From Chitinophagaceae bacterium (GTDB lineage Bacteria; Bacteroidota; Bacteroidia; Chitinophagales; Chitinophagaceae): a DNA stretch of 64,000 bases. Shown here piece by piece: positions 38,062 to 47,451 of the stretch. The DNA lies in NCBI GenBank assembly GCA_004173355.1, contig SEAD01000001.1, forward strand, positions 1 through 64,000. Reading direction: 5' to 3'. Below the pieces are notes generated by a model. The model had not been told where the DNA came from, did not search any database, and worked only from the letters and a program-made list of their open reading frames with translations. Both the position numbers and the translations under genes were made by a program. Every line of letters begins with the position of its first letter. Position 1 is the stretch's first letter.

Positions 38062-41000
38062 TTAGAAGCTGGCGGTGAGATTAAAGCCAAAACTGCGGTA
38101 AGGTGGTACTTGCCGGAAGCTGAGATAACCATCCGTGTTGTTGTAGAGGTATTCCGGATCGCCGTATTTATTATCCTTGTGGCGGATGATAAACAGGTTG
38201 GTCCCTACAAGTCCTATACTGAGATCCCGCACGATCCGCTGTCCCCCGAGTATGGATTGCGGCAATGCATAGCTGATATTCAGTTCACGCAGTTTCAGGA
38301 AATCCGATGGCGCAGCCGTATTGATCTGTACTTCACCCTGGCGGCTCCAGAACGCGCGGCCACCGGATGATGTCAGCATCGTATTCGCCTGGTATTGCCC
38401 GGGGCCTGTTTCAATCACCGAACCGGGCCATACAAATGGCTGGCGGTCGAAGGCGGCGGTACGTGGATCAGTACCGGCGGCATACATGGCCGGTACGATT
38501 TCCGAGTACAACCAACCACCCATGCGCCAGTCAAACTGTGCACCAACGGTCAGGCCTTTGAAACTGAACTGGGTATTGATGCCCATCTGGTAGGGCGGCA
38601 CCAGTGAGCCAAGGGTAGTGTTTTCCGTGGCAACAACCGGATCACCGGTACTGGCATCCACCACCACATTCCCGTTCGGGTCGCGTTTATAATCACTCAC
38701 GAGCAGCGTCGGGAACTGCTGGCCAATCACGGCATAGGACTGGCGGAAATTGTTGATATTATCAAGACCACCATATAGTTCTTTCACCTGGTTGTCGATG
38801 TAGGTGAAATTGAATCCAAGATTCCAGCGGATATCTCTTGTGCGGATGAGATCCCCGTTGATACCAGCCTCGATGATGCTGTTGGTCAGGCGGCCGGCAT
38901 TTACCCGTGCAGAGTTGTACCCTGTGGCAGCGGAGGCGGTTGCATTGAAGATCTGGCCCTTTGAATCAGAATACACATAGGTACCCTCGATATTCAACCG
39001 GTTATTAAACAGACCCAGCTGGAAACCGGTCTCGACGGAGGTCACGAACTCCGGTTCAATATTGGGGTTGGGGTTAACCAGACCGGGCAGGAAGCCCACC
39101 AGGTTGCCAAATGGAAAGCCGAGTGACTGCGTATAAGCATTCTGCAGCTGGTAAGGTGCGAGGGTTACGTTACCCGTTTTATTCCAGGACCCGAACCATT
39201 TCAGGTAAGAGATCCTGCGGCTGTCTTTCAGTGAAGTAATGGCATCGGAAGCAACGAATGACACACTGACTCCCGGATAAAAATAAGAACGGTTCTCCTG
39301 GCTCAGTACGGATGTCCAGTCATTCCGGCCGGTCAGGGTCAGGAATAAAAAATTATCATAGCCTGCCACAAACTCACCGTACACAGCCGAAGAGCGTTGT
39401 TCGGTAATGGCAACCGATCCGTTGAGTTCGCCCTGGCGGCTGCCGGGGTTGAGCAGGTCCTGGTAGAGGAGGTTGGCTGCACCGATGCTGCTGGTCTTGC
39501 GGTAGTCTGTACGTACGTTCTGGCCAACAAGCAACCGAGTGCTGATTTTATCAAACTGTTTTTCAAAATTCAGGATCAGGTCGCTGTTGAACCGGCGATA
39601 CGCATTGGAACCATCGCTCACACTACCCACCGTGTTCCTGGTACCCGGCGCCTCAAACTTGCGGGTGCTGCTGCGTGATTCATCCGTGAGTGAATACATA
39701 CCCGCACGGTACAGTGCCTTGAACCAGGGGGCGAAACTGTAATCGAGTTCAATTTTCCCGTTCAGCGTCTGCTGTTTGCTTTCATCCCGGATATTATCAA
39801 TCAGGAAATAAGGATTACGCAGCCATGATCCCTGGCTGGTGAAATAGTTCAGCGGATTACCGGGCGACAGGGTATTTTCCCAATCCTTCACCATATCAAA
39901 GTTGAAGTTGGCAGGATAACGATAGGCACCGATCCATGGTCCGTCGGGCGTGGTGTTCTTATCATTAATACTGTAGTTCACATTGTAGGATGCATTCAGT
40001 TTCCCGAATTTCCTCGATCCGTTGAAGCGCAGGTTGGTGCGTTTGTTTACATCATCCGGGATAATCCCCCTGATGTCCACATGCTGCACCGACATGAAAT
40101 AGGTGCTGCGGTCATCACCACCGGAAAAAGAAAGATCATTCTGTATGGTCAGGCCCGTGTTGAACAGATCCAGCCGATTATCTTTTGACGGTACTGCATA
40201 CAGCACTGTTGGTTGTGTACCATCGGGCAATGGCAATCCGAAGTCGCGCGTGCTGCCATCAAACTCCGGCCCCCAGGACTCGTATTGCACAGCATCGTAT
40301 ACACCATTGTTTCCCTGTCCGTATTTTGTCTGTGCCGGTGGAAGCAGGAACACATTGGAGAAAGTGGTTGTGTGTCCGAATGTAACCACACCCTTTCCCT
40401 TCTTCCCTGATTTGGTACTGATCATCAAGGCACCATTCACGCCTTCCGAACCGTAGAGTGCAGCTGCGTTGGCACCCTTCAGGACGGTGATGGATTCGAT
40501 ATCATTCGGATTGAGCCGTGCGATATCCGGTACAGGCACACCATCCACCACGTAGATCGGAGCATTCGGATTACGGCCATCGATACCGGCGGTGCGACTC
40601 AATGAACGGCTGCCTCGCAGGGTAATGTTGACCTGCGGGTCTACCTTGCTGTCGTACATATTGATCCGCAGTCCGGATACTTTTGAGGAAAGCCCGAAAA
40701 TCGGGTTGACCGTTTTACCCTGGTTAAGGTTACGGTTGTCGACCAGTTGTGCACTTGCACCAATCTCGCGTGCAGCACGTTTTACACCGAGTGCACCCGT
40801 TACCACTATTTCGGAGAGATCGGTAACATCGGCTACCAGCTGGATATCAAACAGCGTGGACGACTTGCCAACGGCAACCAGGTCGCCCCTGTAGCCAACA
40901 TTAGAAACTTCTAAGAATTCACTGGCATTCACGTTAATTTCGAAGTCACCGTTTACATTTGTTGTAACGGCCTGCGATTTTCCTTTGACCGCAATTGTAG

Positions 41001-41124
41001 CACCAGCAAGGGGTTTGCCGGATCCGGCATCGGTCACTTTCCCTTTGATGGCGCGTTGCTGGGCTGACGATACCATTACACCGAGCAGGAATACAAGTAC
41101 CAGCAGTTGAACTTTTTTTACCAT
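38062..41124 (-). CDS. SusC/RagA-family TonB-linked outer membrane protein
   Basis: Carboxypeptidase-D-like domain, VSNVGYRG, plug PIYVVDGVPVPDIARLNPNDIESITVLKGANAAALYGSEGVNGALMI. Confidence 0.97.
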   Translation of the reverse strand: MVKKVQLLVLVFLLGVMVSSAQQRAIKGKVTDAGSGKPLAGATIAVKGKSQAVTTNVNGDFEINVNASEFLEVSNVGYRGDLVAVGKSSTLFDIQLVADVTDLSEIVVTGALGVKRAAREIGASAQLVDNRNLNQGKTVNPIFGLSSKVSGLRINMYDSKVDPQVNITLRGSRSLSRTAGIDGRNPNAPIYVVDGVPVPDIARLNPNDIESITVLKGANAAALYGSEGVNGALMISTKSGKKGKGVVTFGHTTTFSNVFLLPPAQTKYGQGNNGVYDAVQYESWGPEFDGSTRDFGLPLPDGTQPTVLYAVPSKDNRLDLFNTGLTIQNDLSFSGGDDRSTYFMSVQHVDIRGIIPDDVNKRTNLRFNGSRKFGKLNASYNVNYSINDKNTTPDGPWIGAYRYPANFNFDMVKDWENTLSPGNPLNYFTSQGSWLRNPYFLIDNIRDESKQQTLNGKIELDYSFAPWFKALYRAGMYSLTDESRSSTRKFEAPGTRNTVGSVSDGSNAYRRFNSDLILNFEKQFDKISTRLLVGQNVRTDYRKTSSIGAANLLYQDLLNPGSRQGELNGSVAITEQRSSAVYGEFVAGYDNFLFLTLTGRNDWTSVLSQENRSYFYPGVSVSFVASDAITSLKDSRRISYLKWFGSWNKTGNVTLAPYQLQNAYTQSLGFPFGNLVGFLPGLVNPNPNIEPEFVTSVETGFQLGLFNNRLNIEGTYVYSDSKGQIFNATASAATGYNSARVNAGRLTNSIIEAGINGDLIRTRDIRWNLGFNFTYIDNQVKELYGGLDNINNFRQSYAVIGQQFPTLLVSDYKRDPNGNVVVDASTGDPVVATENTTLGSLVPPYQMGINTQFSFKGLTVGAQFDWRMGGWLYSEIVPAMYAAGTDPRTAAFDRQPFVWPGSVIETGPGQYQANTMLTSSGGRAFWSRQGEVQINTAAPSDFLKLRELNISYALPQSILGGQRIVRDLSIGLVGTNLFIIRHKDNKYGDPEYLYNNTDGYLSFRQVPPYRSFGFNLTASF

Positions 41125-41361
41125 AATTCGTTTTGGTTATTTTTGGGTGAATCGGAGATTTTCGCGGTGCAAAATTCCGTGCATGTTTTATCTGTTAATG
41201 GAAAAACAAACACGTCCCACGGAGAACGTTTGCCCTGAAACCCGCTACCAGCAAAGATTTTACGCATTTCGAAAAAGATTTTTCCAAATAATAAAACGCT
41301 TTCGCAAGTACATTCCGATACATTACGCGAGCGACACCAAACAATCACCAAAAACGACCGG

Positions 41362-42414
41362 ATGCAAACCAGTTACGAATCACAGGCAGACACCACGCAG
41401 ACCGAATTCAACATCCTCTATCCGGATCTTTCGGCTGAACTGCCGGATAATTCAGTAGATGGGCTATTTGCTTTTGACCCTGCCAGCATGGGGTTGAGCA
41501 TCAGTGAAACACTGATGCCTGGAATGCATTTCGCTTATTACAAACGAAACACACGCGAGACAAAACGTTTCCGGATCAGTAATCCTGAACCGTACATCAG
41601 CCTGGTGTATTCCATCCGCAACAAGTCACGCTATACAGATGCAGGGTCGGGTGAACAGTTTGCCCGGTTTGACCATCGCCAGCATAATCTTCTGTACATC
41701 CCCGACGGTACATTTTTTATTGATGCTGCAGCGGACGAAAACGCGGAATCGTTTGTGATCAATTTCAGCATTGAACGGTTCAGTTCAATGATCCCTGATG
41801 AACATCCCCTCTTCCGTGTTTTCCGGAGGATGGTTGAGCAGAACCGGGCGGGTTCACTTGCCGAGTTCAACATGCCGGTCCGGCCCTCGTTGCAGTCAAT
41901 CCTCATGGATATCCTGCATTCAGCACGGACCGGATACTACAAATCGCTGTTTGTGCGGGCGAAGGTGACTGAACTGCTGATGTTGCAGCTGGAGCAATCG
42001 GAGATGGAACCCGAACCACTGGCGCCGGGTGAGAGTGAGGAAGTAAAAAGGATGTATGAGGTAAAGGCACTTATTACCGGCGACCTGGCCAGCCATGTGT
42101 CCATCATTGAACTGGCAAAAAAGGTGGGGACCAATGATTGTTACCTGAAGAAACAATTCAAGGAAGTGTTTGGAACAACCGTATATGGCTATCTCCATAA
42201 AGAGCGGATGGAAAAGGCGCGGCAGATGCTGGGCGAAAGCAATCGCAAGATCTCGGAAGTGGCAAAGAGTATCGGGTACAAACATGCCTCCCATTTCTCC
42301 CTTGCCTTCAAAAAATATTTTGGCTACCTCCCTAATAAAATCAGGATGCTCATTGCAGCGCTGCTCTGCGGGCCGGACCTAATGCTGGTATCAGAATGGG
42401 GATCGATGATCTGA
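41362..42414 (+). CDS. AraC-family transcriptional regulator, divergent from susC
   Basis: HTH: VSIIELAKKVGTNDCYLKKQFKEVFGTTVYGYLHKERMEKARQML...EVAKSIGYKHASHFSLAFKKYFGYLP. Confidence 0.92.
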   Translation: MQTSYESQADTTQTEFNILYPDLSAELPDNSVDGLFAFDPASMGLSISETLMPGMHFAYYKRNTRETKRFRISNPEPYISLVYSIRNKSRYTDAGSGEQFARFDHRQHNLLYIPDGTFFIDAAADENAESFVINFSIERFSSMIPDEHPLFRVFRRMVEQNRAGSLAEFNMPVRPSLQSILMDILHSARTGYYKSLFVRAKVTELLMLQLEQSEMEPEPLAPGESEEVKRMYEVKALITGDLASHVSIIELAKKVGTNDCYLKKQFKEVFGTTVYGYLHKERMEKARQMLGESNRKISEVAKSIGYKHASHFSLAFKKYFGYLPNKIRMLIAALLCGPDLMLVSEWGSMI

Positions 42415-42418
42415 TAAA

Positions 42419-43354
42419 TCAGATATTTTTCTTTATAAACGCTATCACTTTCTGTCGCACCGCAGGTGCGTCAAACATTTCACCATAATGGGGTGCACCG
42501 GGTACGACCACAAGTTCCTGCTGCACCCCTTTCAGTCTTAACCAGGAGGCCAGCAGTACTGACTGTGTCACCGGCACCATATCATCTTTCTCCCCGTGGA
42601 TGATCAGGAAGGGCGGATCATGTTCATCCACATAAGCGACCGGACTGGCTGCCCGCGCAAGATCAGGCCGGTCGTTGGGTTTTGCCCCCAGCAGCACGGC
42701 GACGGCACTCCGATCGTTGTTGGCTGCCGTATCCGCAGACGATGAGATCGCAATAAAGTCGGAAGGCCCGTAAAAATCCACCACCGCCCGGATCCTATAC
42801 GGCGGTTTCTTTTCCATATTATTCGATTGCAGTCCAAGCAGCGAAGCCAGGTGTCCGCCGGCAGAAAATCCCATCAACCCGATCCTGTTTTTATCAAGTC
42901 CGTATTTTGCCGAACTGATATACAGGAAACTGACGGCATTTAAGCAGTCATACAATTGTGCGGGGAACACAGCACTTGTGCTGAACAGGTAATCAACGCT
43001 GGCGATGGCATAGCCACTGGCAAGGATCTCCCGGATTGTTTGCTTCATATAACCCATGTCCGCATACTTGTCATTTGATCGCCAGGCACCGCCATGGATC
43101 CAGACTATCACCGGTACATTCCCCTTCCTGCCGGCGGGCAGGTACAGGTCCAGCTGGTGTTTCTGCAGGGTATCATCATGGTAAGGGACATTATTATAAA
43201 CGACTGTCCCCTCCGGGAAAATTCCTGCCACAGGTGCAGCGGCTTTTCCGGGGGGAACAGCGGGTTTGGTCGTCTGCGACGAGGCAGCGATTGGTAACGC
43301 AACAATAGCAACGATCATCAGTAGCCCTGGCAGGCGGATAAATTGTTGTGACAT
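42419..43354 (-). CDS. Secreted alpha/beta hydrolase (BD-FAE/esterase-like)
   Basis: Signal peptide, VIWIHGGAW, GLMGFSAGGHLAS, catalytic Asp/His motifs. Confidence 0.92.
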   Translation of the reverse strand: MSQQFIRLPGLLMIVAIVALPIAASSQTTKPAVPPGKAAAPVAGIFPEGTVVYNNVPYHDDTLQKHQLDLYLPAGRKGNVPVIVWIHGGAWRSNDKYADMGYMKQTIREILASGYAIASVDYLFSTSAVFPAQLYDCLNAVSFLYISSAKYGLDKNRIGLMGFSAGGHLASLLGLQSNNMEKKPPYRIRAVVDFYGPSDFIAISSSADTAANNDRSAVAVLLGAKPNDRPDLARAASPVAYVDEHDPPFLIIHGEKDDMVPVTQSVLLASWLRLKGVQQELVVVPGAPHYGEMFDAPAVRQKVIAFIKKNI

Positions 43355-43380
43355 GGTTAAATCTACAACAATCCCGCGGC

Positions 43381-44637
43381 TTACTTTGTACTGGTTACCT
43401 TTAGTTTCACGGGGAAAAATTCAATTTTTGTTATACGCGTGTCATCGTTACAGTTGTCATCGGTACTGATATCCGGCCCGCCGGTATCGCCTACGATATG
43501 GAAAAACTTTACCAGCGTGCCTTCGGTAGATGGCACCTGCACCACGGTATTGCCATGGTCAATAGTCCCTTTGACGAGACGCGAGAGTAATGACTTCTCC
43601 TCCGGTCCGAATCCATAGGCGTTGAGCACAGCTGATTTTACATCGGTATTATCCAGGAAAGTATAGAGGGCCTGCGCCACATCCGTACCGGGTACAATGA
43701 ACTGGATGCCACCAGGCGGACTGATAAATGAAGTCCGTGACCGGGTATCGGAAAGAATGCCAAGGATTTTCATTCCGTAGGGTGCCTCATAAATTGTTTT
43801 CGTCCACCGTCCTTCTGTGGTACTCCAGTCCTGCACGGTTTCCACGGCCGAGAGGCTGATGTTTGCCATCAGGCTGCTGCCATCCTTTGTGACATAAATA
43901 CCCACCTCACATTTTATCCGGGGCCCATGGCCGTCGAATTCACGATCGCCGCGGACCACAGCAGACGGACAAAGCCACTCGCTAACAGCGTCCGGCGTGA
44001 TTGTGATTTCTTTCGTGGATGCCTGTGCCGGCAATGCAGCTGCTTGTTTTTTCAGGTACACTTTGAAAGGTCTCAGGCTCGCCGCCACCTGTGTATGGCT
44101 TGCACAGGTACTTCCTTTTCCCTTCACGGTTGGCTGCGTAATTTCCCATCCGGCCACCAACCCGTTGTCGAGATCAACCATCGGATCGTTGGGACCCAGT
44201 CCAAGCAACGAGCGGAGTTGTCCCGGGCGAAACTGCGTCAGTGTCCTGTTGCCGGCAAACTCAAATTTTGCCTCGTCATTTTCACCAATACCACTGATCA
44301 CGAAACCATCTGGTGCCTTATACACAACATCCAGGCTCACTCCTTTTGTCTCGGACAGATCATCGGTCTGCTCCTTTTCGCGCACATTCATTGTCAGCAG
44401 CACCGCATTCCGGTTCCAGCTCAGCTTCAGCGCGGCAGAGACCTTCGAACGTGCCGGATTGAATTCAAGGTCACCCTTTGATTTTTGCGAAGGGCAAAGT
44501 CTCGCCGCCTGTACGCCGCTGACTTCAGCGATCCTGTTTCCATTTGCCTCCGGGGCCGATAAACTGACCGTTGGCTTCTGGGAAAACAAGTTGACAAATA
44601 ACAGGCAACCTGCCAGGGATATAATAGTCTTTTTCAT
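43381..44637 (-). CDS. Secreted protein with an internally duplicated uncharacterised domain
   Basis: Signal peptide MKKTIISLAGCLLFVNLFSQ; two copies of an LCPS..(R/K)GD.EF domain. Confidence 0.75.
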   Translation of the reverse strand: MKKTIISLAGCLLFVNLFSQKPTVSLSAPEANGNRIAEVSGVQAARLCPSQKSKGDLEFNPARSKVSAALKLSWNRNAVLLTMNVREKEQTDDLSETKGVSLDVVYKAPDGFVISGIGENDEAKFEFAGNRTLTQFRPGQLRSLLGLGPNDPMVDLDNGLVAGWEITQPTVKGKGSTCASHTQVAASLRPFKVYLKKQAAALPAQASTKEITITPDAVSEWLCPSAVVRGDREFDGHGPRIKCEVGIYVTKDGSSLMANISLSAVETVQDWSTTEGRWTKTIYEAPYGMKILGILSDTRSRTSFISPPGGIQFIVPGTDVAQALYTFLDNTDVKSAVLNAYGFGPEEKSLLSRLVKGTIDHGNTVVQVPSTEGTLVKFFHIVGDTGGPDISTDDNCNDDTRITKIEFFPVKLKVTSTK

Positions 44638-44653
44638 TGTTATAGTTTTTACC

Positions 44654-45301
44654 TTACTCACTCCGTTTGTATTTTTCTTTCATGAATTCGAAATACATAA
44701 ACCCGAAACGCTGATACCAGTCAGGCGTGCCGAACTTGTCCTCACATTTGCTGACAGACTCCAGTGCTTTTTTAAGCGAGCCCATCATATCGACATATTT
44801 CCGGTCGTAGGTTTTTTTGAAACTTTCCAGTCCGGTCATGATTTCCGCCCGGGCTGCCTGCCAGGCCAGACCGGTCACTGCGTGGATGCCGCTGGCATTG
44901 TCCCCGAAAGAGATCGCGGCATTGTTGAACTCGATAGTATTCCGGAAAATGCAGCCCAGGCGCCCAAGCTGGCGGCGGATAAAATTTAACTCGCTGACTG
45001 CCGAGCGGTAACATTCTGCACAACCAGGGTTCTCACCGCAGGTGGAAGGCATCATGGCCGAAGCATCGGAACCGAAATCAGGTTTGCAGGCATTGGGATT
45101 AAAATCGTCCATGGTAGTGATATCATTATCGCCATTCCTGATCCCGGTTATCACCGAGTTGAGCGTCCCCAGCGCGTCGGTGATTGCCGCCTGTTCATTT
45201 CCCCTGCGCTCATTGCCCATGCCGCGCAACGAGCCATCCTCCTGCGAGCGAACCACCAGCAATGGCAGCACCAACAGGATTACGAATAAATACTTTTTCA
45301 T
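44654..45301 (-). CDS. Secreted Cys-containing protein, unknown function
   Basis: Signal peptide, CGENPGCAECYRSAV. Confidence 0.7.
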   Translation of the reverse strand: MKKYLFVILLVLPLLVVRSQEDGSLRGMGNERRGNEQAAITDALGTLNSVITGIRNGDNDITTMDDFNPNACKPDFGSDASAMMPSTCGENPGCAECYRSAVSELNFIRRQLGRLGCIFRNTIEFNNAAISFGDNASGIHAVTGLAWQAARAEIMTGLESFKKTYDRKYVDMMGSLKKALESVSKCEDKFGTPDWYQRFGFMYFEFMKEKYKRSE

Positions 45302-45903
45302 GATTTTTTCTTTTTGTTGAGTCTGATGACAAGAAAGATGATTACGGCAAGGGCGAGTACGATGATCCCGACAGTAAGCAGGTTGGCCTTACTCCATGCG
45401 GCGAGCCCGTCGGCGCTACCGGATTCACCCGCCTGCCGGAATACGGATGGCATCGGCACATCCAGTTCCTTGCCCGTCCAGGTGAGCAATACATACCTGG
45501 CCGGTTTGTTTTTCGCGACCACCATGATCCCGAAACCATCCTCCGTTTTAAATTTGCTGTTCCAGATTTTTGTACCCGACACATCCCCGGACCGGAGCGA
45601 CTGCCGCCAGTTTTCCTGGCAGAGATTGACATGAAGTGATACATCGTCATCGATCCCGTTGATGCTGAAATAGGTGGGTGAATACATACTCAATCCCTTG
45701 ACATAATAGTAGGCCGTATCGGTTTCCTGGGTGGTGACAAACTTCGCGAGGCGCCCATCTGGCTTGTCTTTTCCGGGAACCGTGTACTCTTCCATTTTGA
45801 GTTCAACCGGTACTACCCGCTCGTCCAGCGAGAATGGCTGTGCTCCGGTTACCACCACTGTTAAGAGCAGCAGTGACAGCAGTAATAATTTTACAGGCTT
45901 CAA
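45298..45903 (-). CDS. Signal-peptide protein with C-terminal TM anchor, unknown function
   Basis: Probable TTG start (LKPVKLLLLSLLLLTVVV); C-terminal LLTVGIIVLALAVIIFLVIRLNKKKKS. Confidence 0.65.
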   Translation of the reverse strand: MKPVKLLLLSLLLLTVVVTGAQPFSLDERVVPVELKMEEYTVPGKDKPDGRLAKFVTTQETDTAYYYVKGLSMYSPTYFSINGIDDDVSLHVNLCQENWRQSLRSGDVSGTKIWNSKFKTEDGFGIMVVAKNKPARYVLLTWTGKELDVPMPSVFRQAGESGSADGLAAWSKANLLTVGIIVLALAVIIFLVIRLNKKKKS

Positions 45904-45910
45904 GGTTTGA

Positions 45911-46696
45911 TTATTTTGAAATACTGGTAATCTCGTTGCGCATGGCCACCTTTCCGCTGATGAACAATTCCATTGCGAGGATCGTGAGTGAGGGTGCATA
46001 CCAGACGGTCATTGTATTTTTGCCCATTCTTTTTTTTGCTTTCTCCAGCTCTTCCTTTACTTCCGGTGTCAGGCCAGCCATGCTGCTGCTGGTTTCGATG
46101 GTGGGCACGATGCGGTAGCAATCAAAACTGCCGGCGGCCGTGGTCAGCTTTTCCTTTGCTTCCACTTTACGTTCATGGATCCTGGTTGCGATCTGCATCT
46201 CTTTTCCGCCATAGTTCATGCTGACCGTATAGTTGGCATCGGGCAGTGATTGTCCCACTTCAAGCTTCGAGGAGAAACTGAAACCGGCGGAGCTGATCTT
46301 TGTATTTTCGGAAGTGGTCACAAATGAAGAAAGGTCGATCAGCAGGTTGGTTCCATCACAAGCATACCTGCCTGTTCCGGCTGTCGGCTCGCGGCCATCC
46401 CCGAATGTGGATGTCATGGCGATCTCCGACTGTTTCCCGCCACCTGCATCCGATACCCTGATCACTTCCGATTCAGTGCTGACGATGAGTTTGCCGTTGG
46501 CGTCTACTGCCTTGTTGGTAAACTTTGCGCCTTTTTTAAAAATGAGGGTGGAACCGCAATCACCGGTAGCGGAAGCTTTTGCGGTCTTTGCCTTGCCGGC
46601 CTGGCTTACATCCGGAAATGCAGCATCCGGTTTCGCCACATCATTGTTGCAGGATAAAAACGCAATCAGTAAAAGGAAAGGAGTTGAAAGTTTCAT
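45911..46696 (-). CDS. Lipoprotein resembling DUF3108/TapB-like family
   Basis: MKLSTPFLLLIAFLSCNND lipobox; AAGSFDCYRIVPTIETSS ... VWYAPSLTILAMEL. Confidence 0.65.
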   Translation of the reverse strand: MKLSTPFLLLIAFLSCNNDVAKPDAAFPDVSQAGKAKTAKASATGDCGSTLIFKKGAKFTNKAVDANGKLIVSTESEVIRVSDAGGGKQSEIAMTSTFGDGREPTAGTGRYACDGTNLLIDLSSFVTTSENTKISSAGFSFSSKLEVGQSLPDANYTVSMNYGGKEMQIATRIHERKVEAKEKLTTAAGSFDCYRIVPTIETSSSMAGLTPEVKEELEKAKKRMGKNTMTVWYAPSLTILAMELFISGKVAMRNEITSISK

Positions 46697-46745
46697 ACGC
46701 TTGATTTTGATGGAATGAAACTAACGTATGGATCAACAGGGGAAA

Positions 46746-46761
46746 CTACATGATCATGTAG
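46746..46761. promoter_or_regulatory. Perfect 16-bp palindrome CTACATGATCATGTAG (copy 1)
   Basis: Sequence is its own reverse complement; between the response regulator and the lipoprotein gene. Confidence 0.6.
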
Positions 46762-46766
46762 CGGGC

Positions 46767-47402
46767 TCAGACCAACCGGTCGCGTATCGCCCTGGACACT
46801 GCTTCCGTGGCGGAATGTACGTGCAGCTTGTCATAGATTTTTTTAATATGGAAACGGACCGTATCAATACTGATTTTTTCCTGCGTGGCGATCATTTTGT
46901 AACTGTACCCGTTTACGAGGTGCTGCAGGATCGCGGTTTCTTTGACAGAAAGATCCAGCTTCTCCTGCCCGGTTGATTTGGCCACGGGTACCATACCGAG
47001 CACTTTCCTTGCCACCGACCCGGTCATGGGTGCACCCCCGGACAATACATCGCGGATGGCCGACACCACTTCCTGCGCGGCGTATCGTTTGAGAATGTAT
47101 CCGGAAGCGCCGGCACAGATGGCGTTGAAAATATTTTCATTGTCGTCGAAAACAGTGAGCATGATCACCGGCAGCGAACCATTACGGAGCCTGATCCTTT
47201 TCACGGCCTCCACTCCATGCACCCCGGGCATATCGATGTCCATCAGCACCACTTCCGGCCGAAAGGTTGCGAGGTCAGCTTCGACCGTGTCGGCATTGGG
47301 CATTGCCGCCATCAACTCAAACCCTGGCTCCTCTTCGATCAGCAGGGTCATGCTGTTTCGCAAGGCTTCATTATCGTCGTATAAAAGGATTTTTATGGAC
47401 AT
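46767..47402 (-). CDS. NarL/LuxR-family response regulator
   Basis: REC domain (EVVLMDIDMPG), C-terminal LuxR HTH (LVNGYSYKMIATQEKISIDTVRFHIKKIYDKLHVHSATEAV). Confidence 0.96.
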   Translation of the reverse strand: MSIKILLYDDNEALRNSMTLLIEEEPGFELMAAMPNADTVEADLATFRPEVVLMDIDMPGVHGVEAVKRIRLRNGSLPVIMLTVFDDNENIFNAICAGASGYILKRYAAQEVVSAIRDVLSGGAPMTGSVARKVLGMVPVAKSTGQEKLDLSVKETAILQHLVNGYSYKMIATQEKISIDTVRFHIKKIYDKLHVHSATEAVSRAIRDRLV

Positions 47403-47435
47403 ACCGTAATATAAGTGGATAAATACCCGTCCGGA

Positions 47436-47451
47436 CTACATGATCATGTGG
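47436..47451. promoter_or_regulatory. Near-palindrome CTACATGATCATGTGG (copy 2)
   Basis: 15/16 identical to copy 1, core ACATGATCATGT perfect; overlaps the kinase stop codon. Confidence 0.6.

Noticed and set aside
43997-44989. 330-aa plus-strand ORF
   Set aside because: Antisense to two signal-peptide genes arranged as an operon; no recognisable features
46746-46761. Palindrome as an intrinsic terminator
   Set aside because: Stem of 6 bp at most around a GATC loop and no T-tract on either strand
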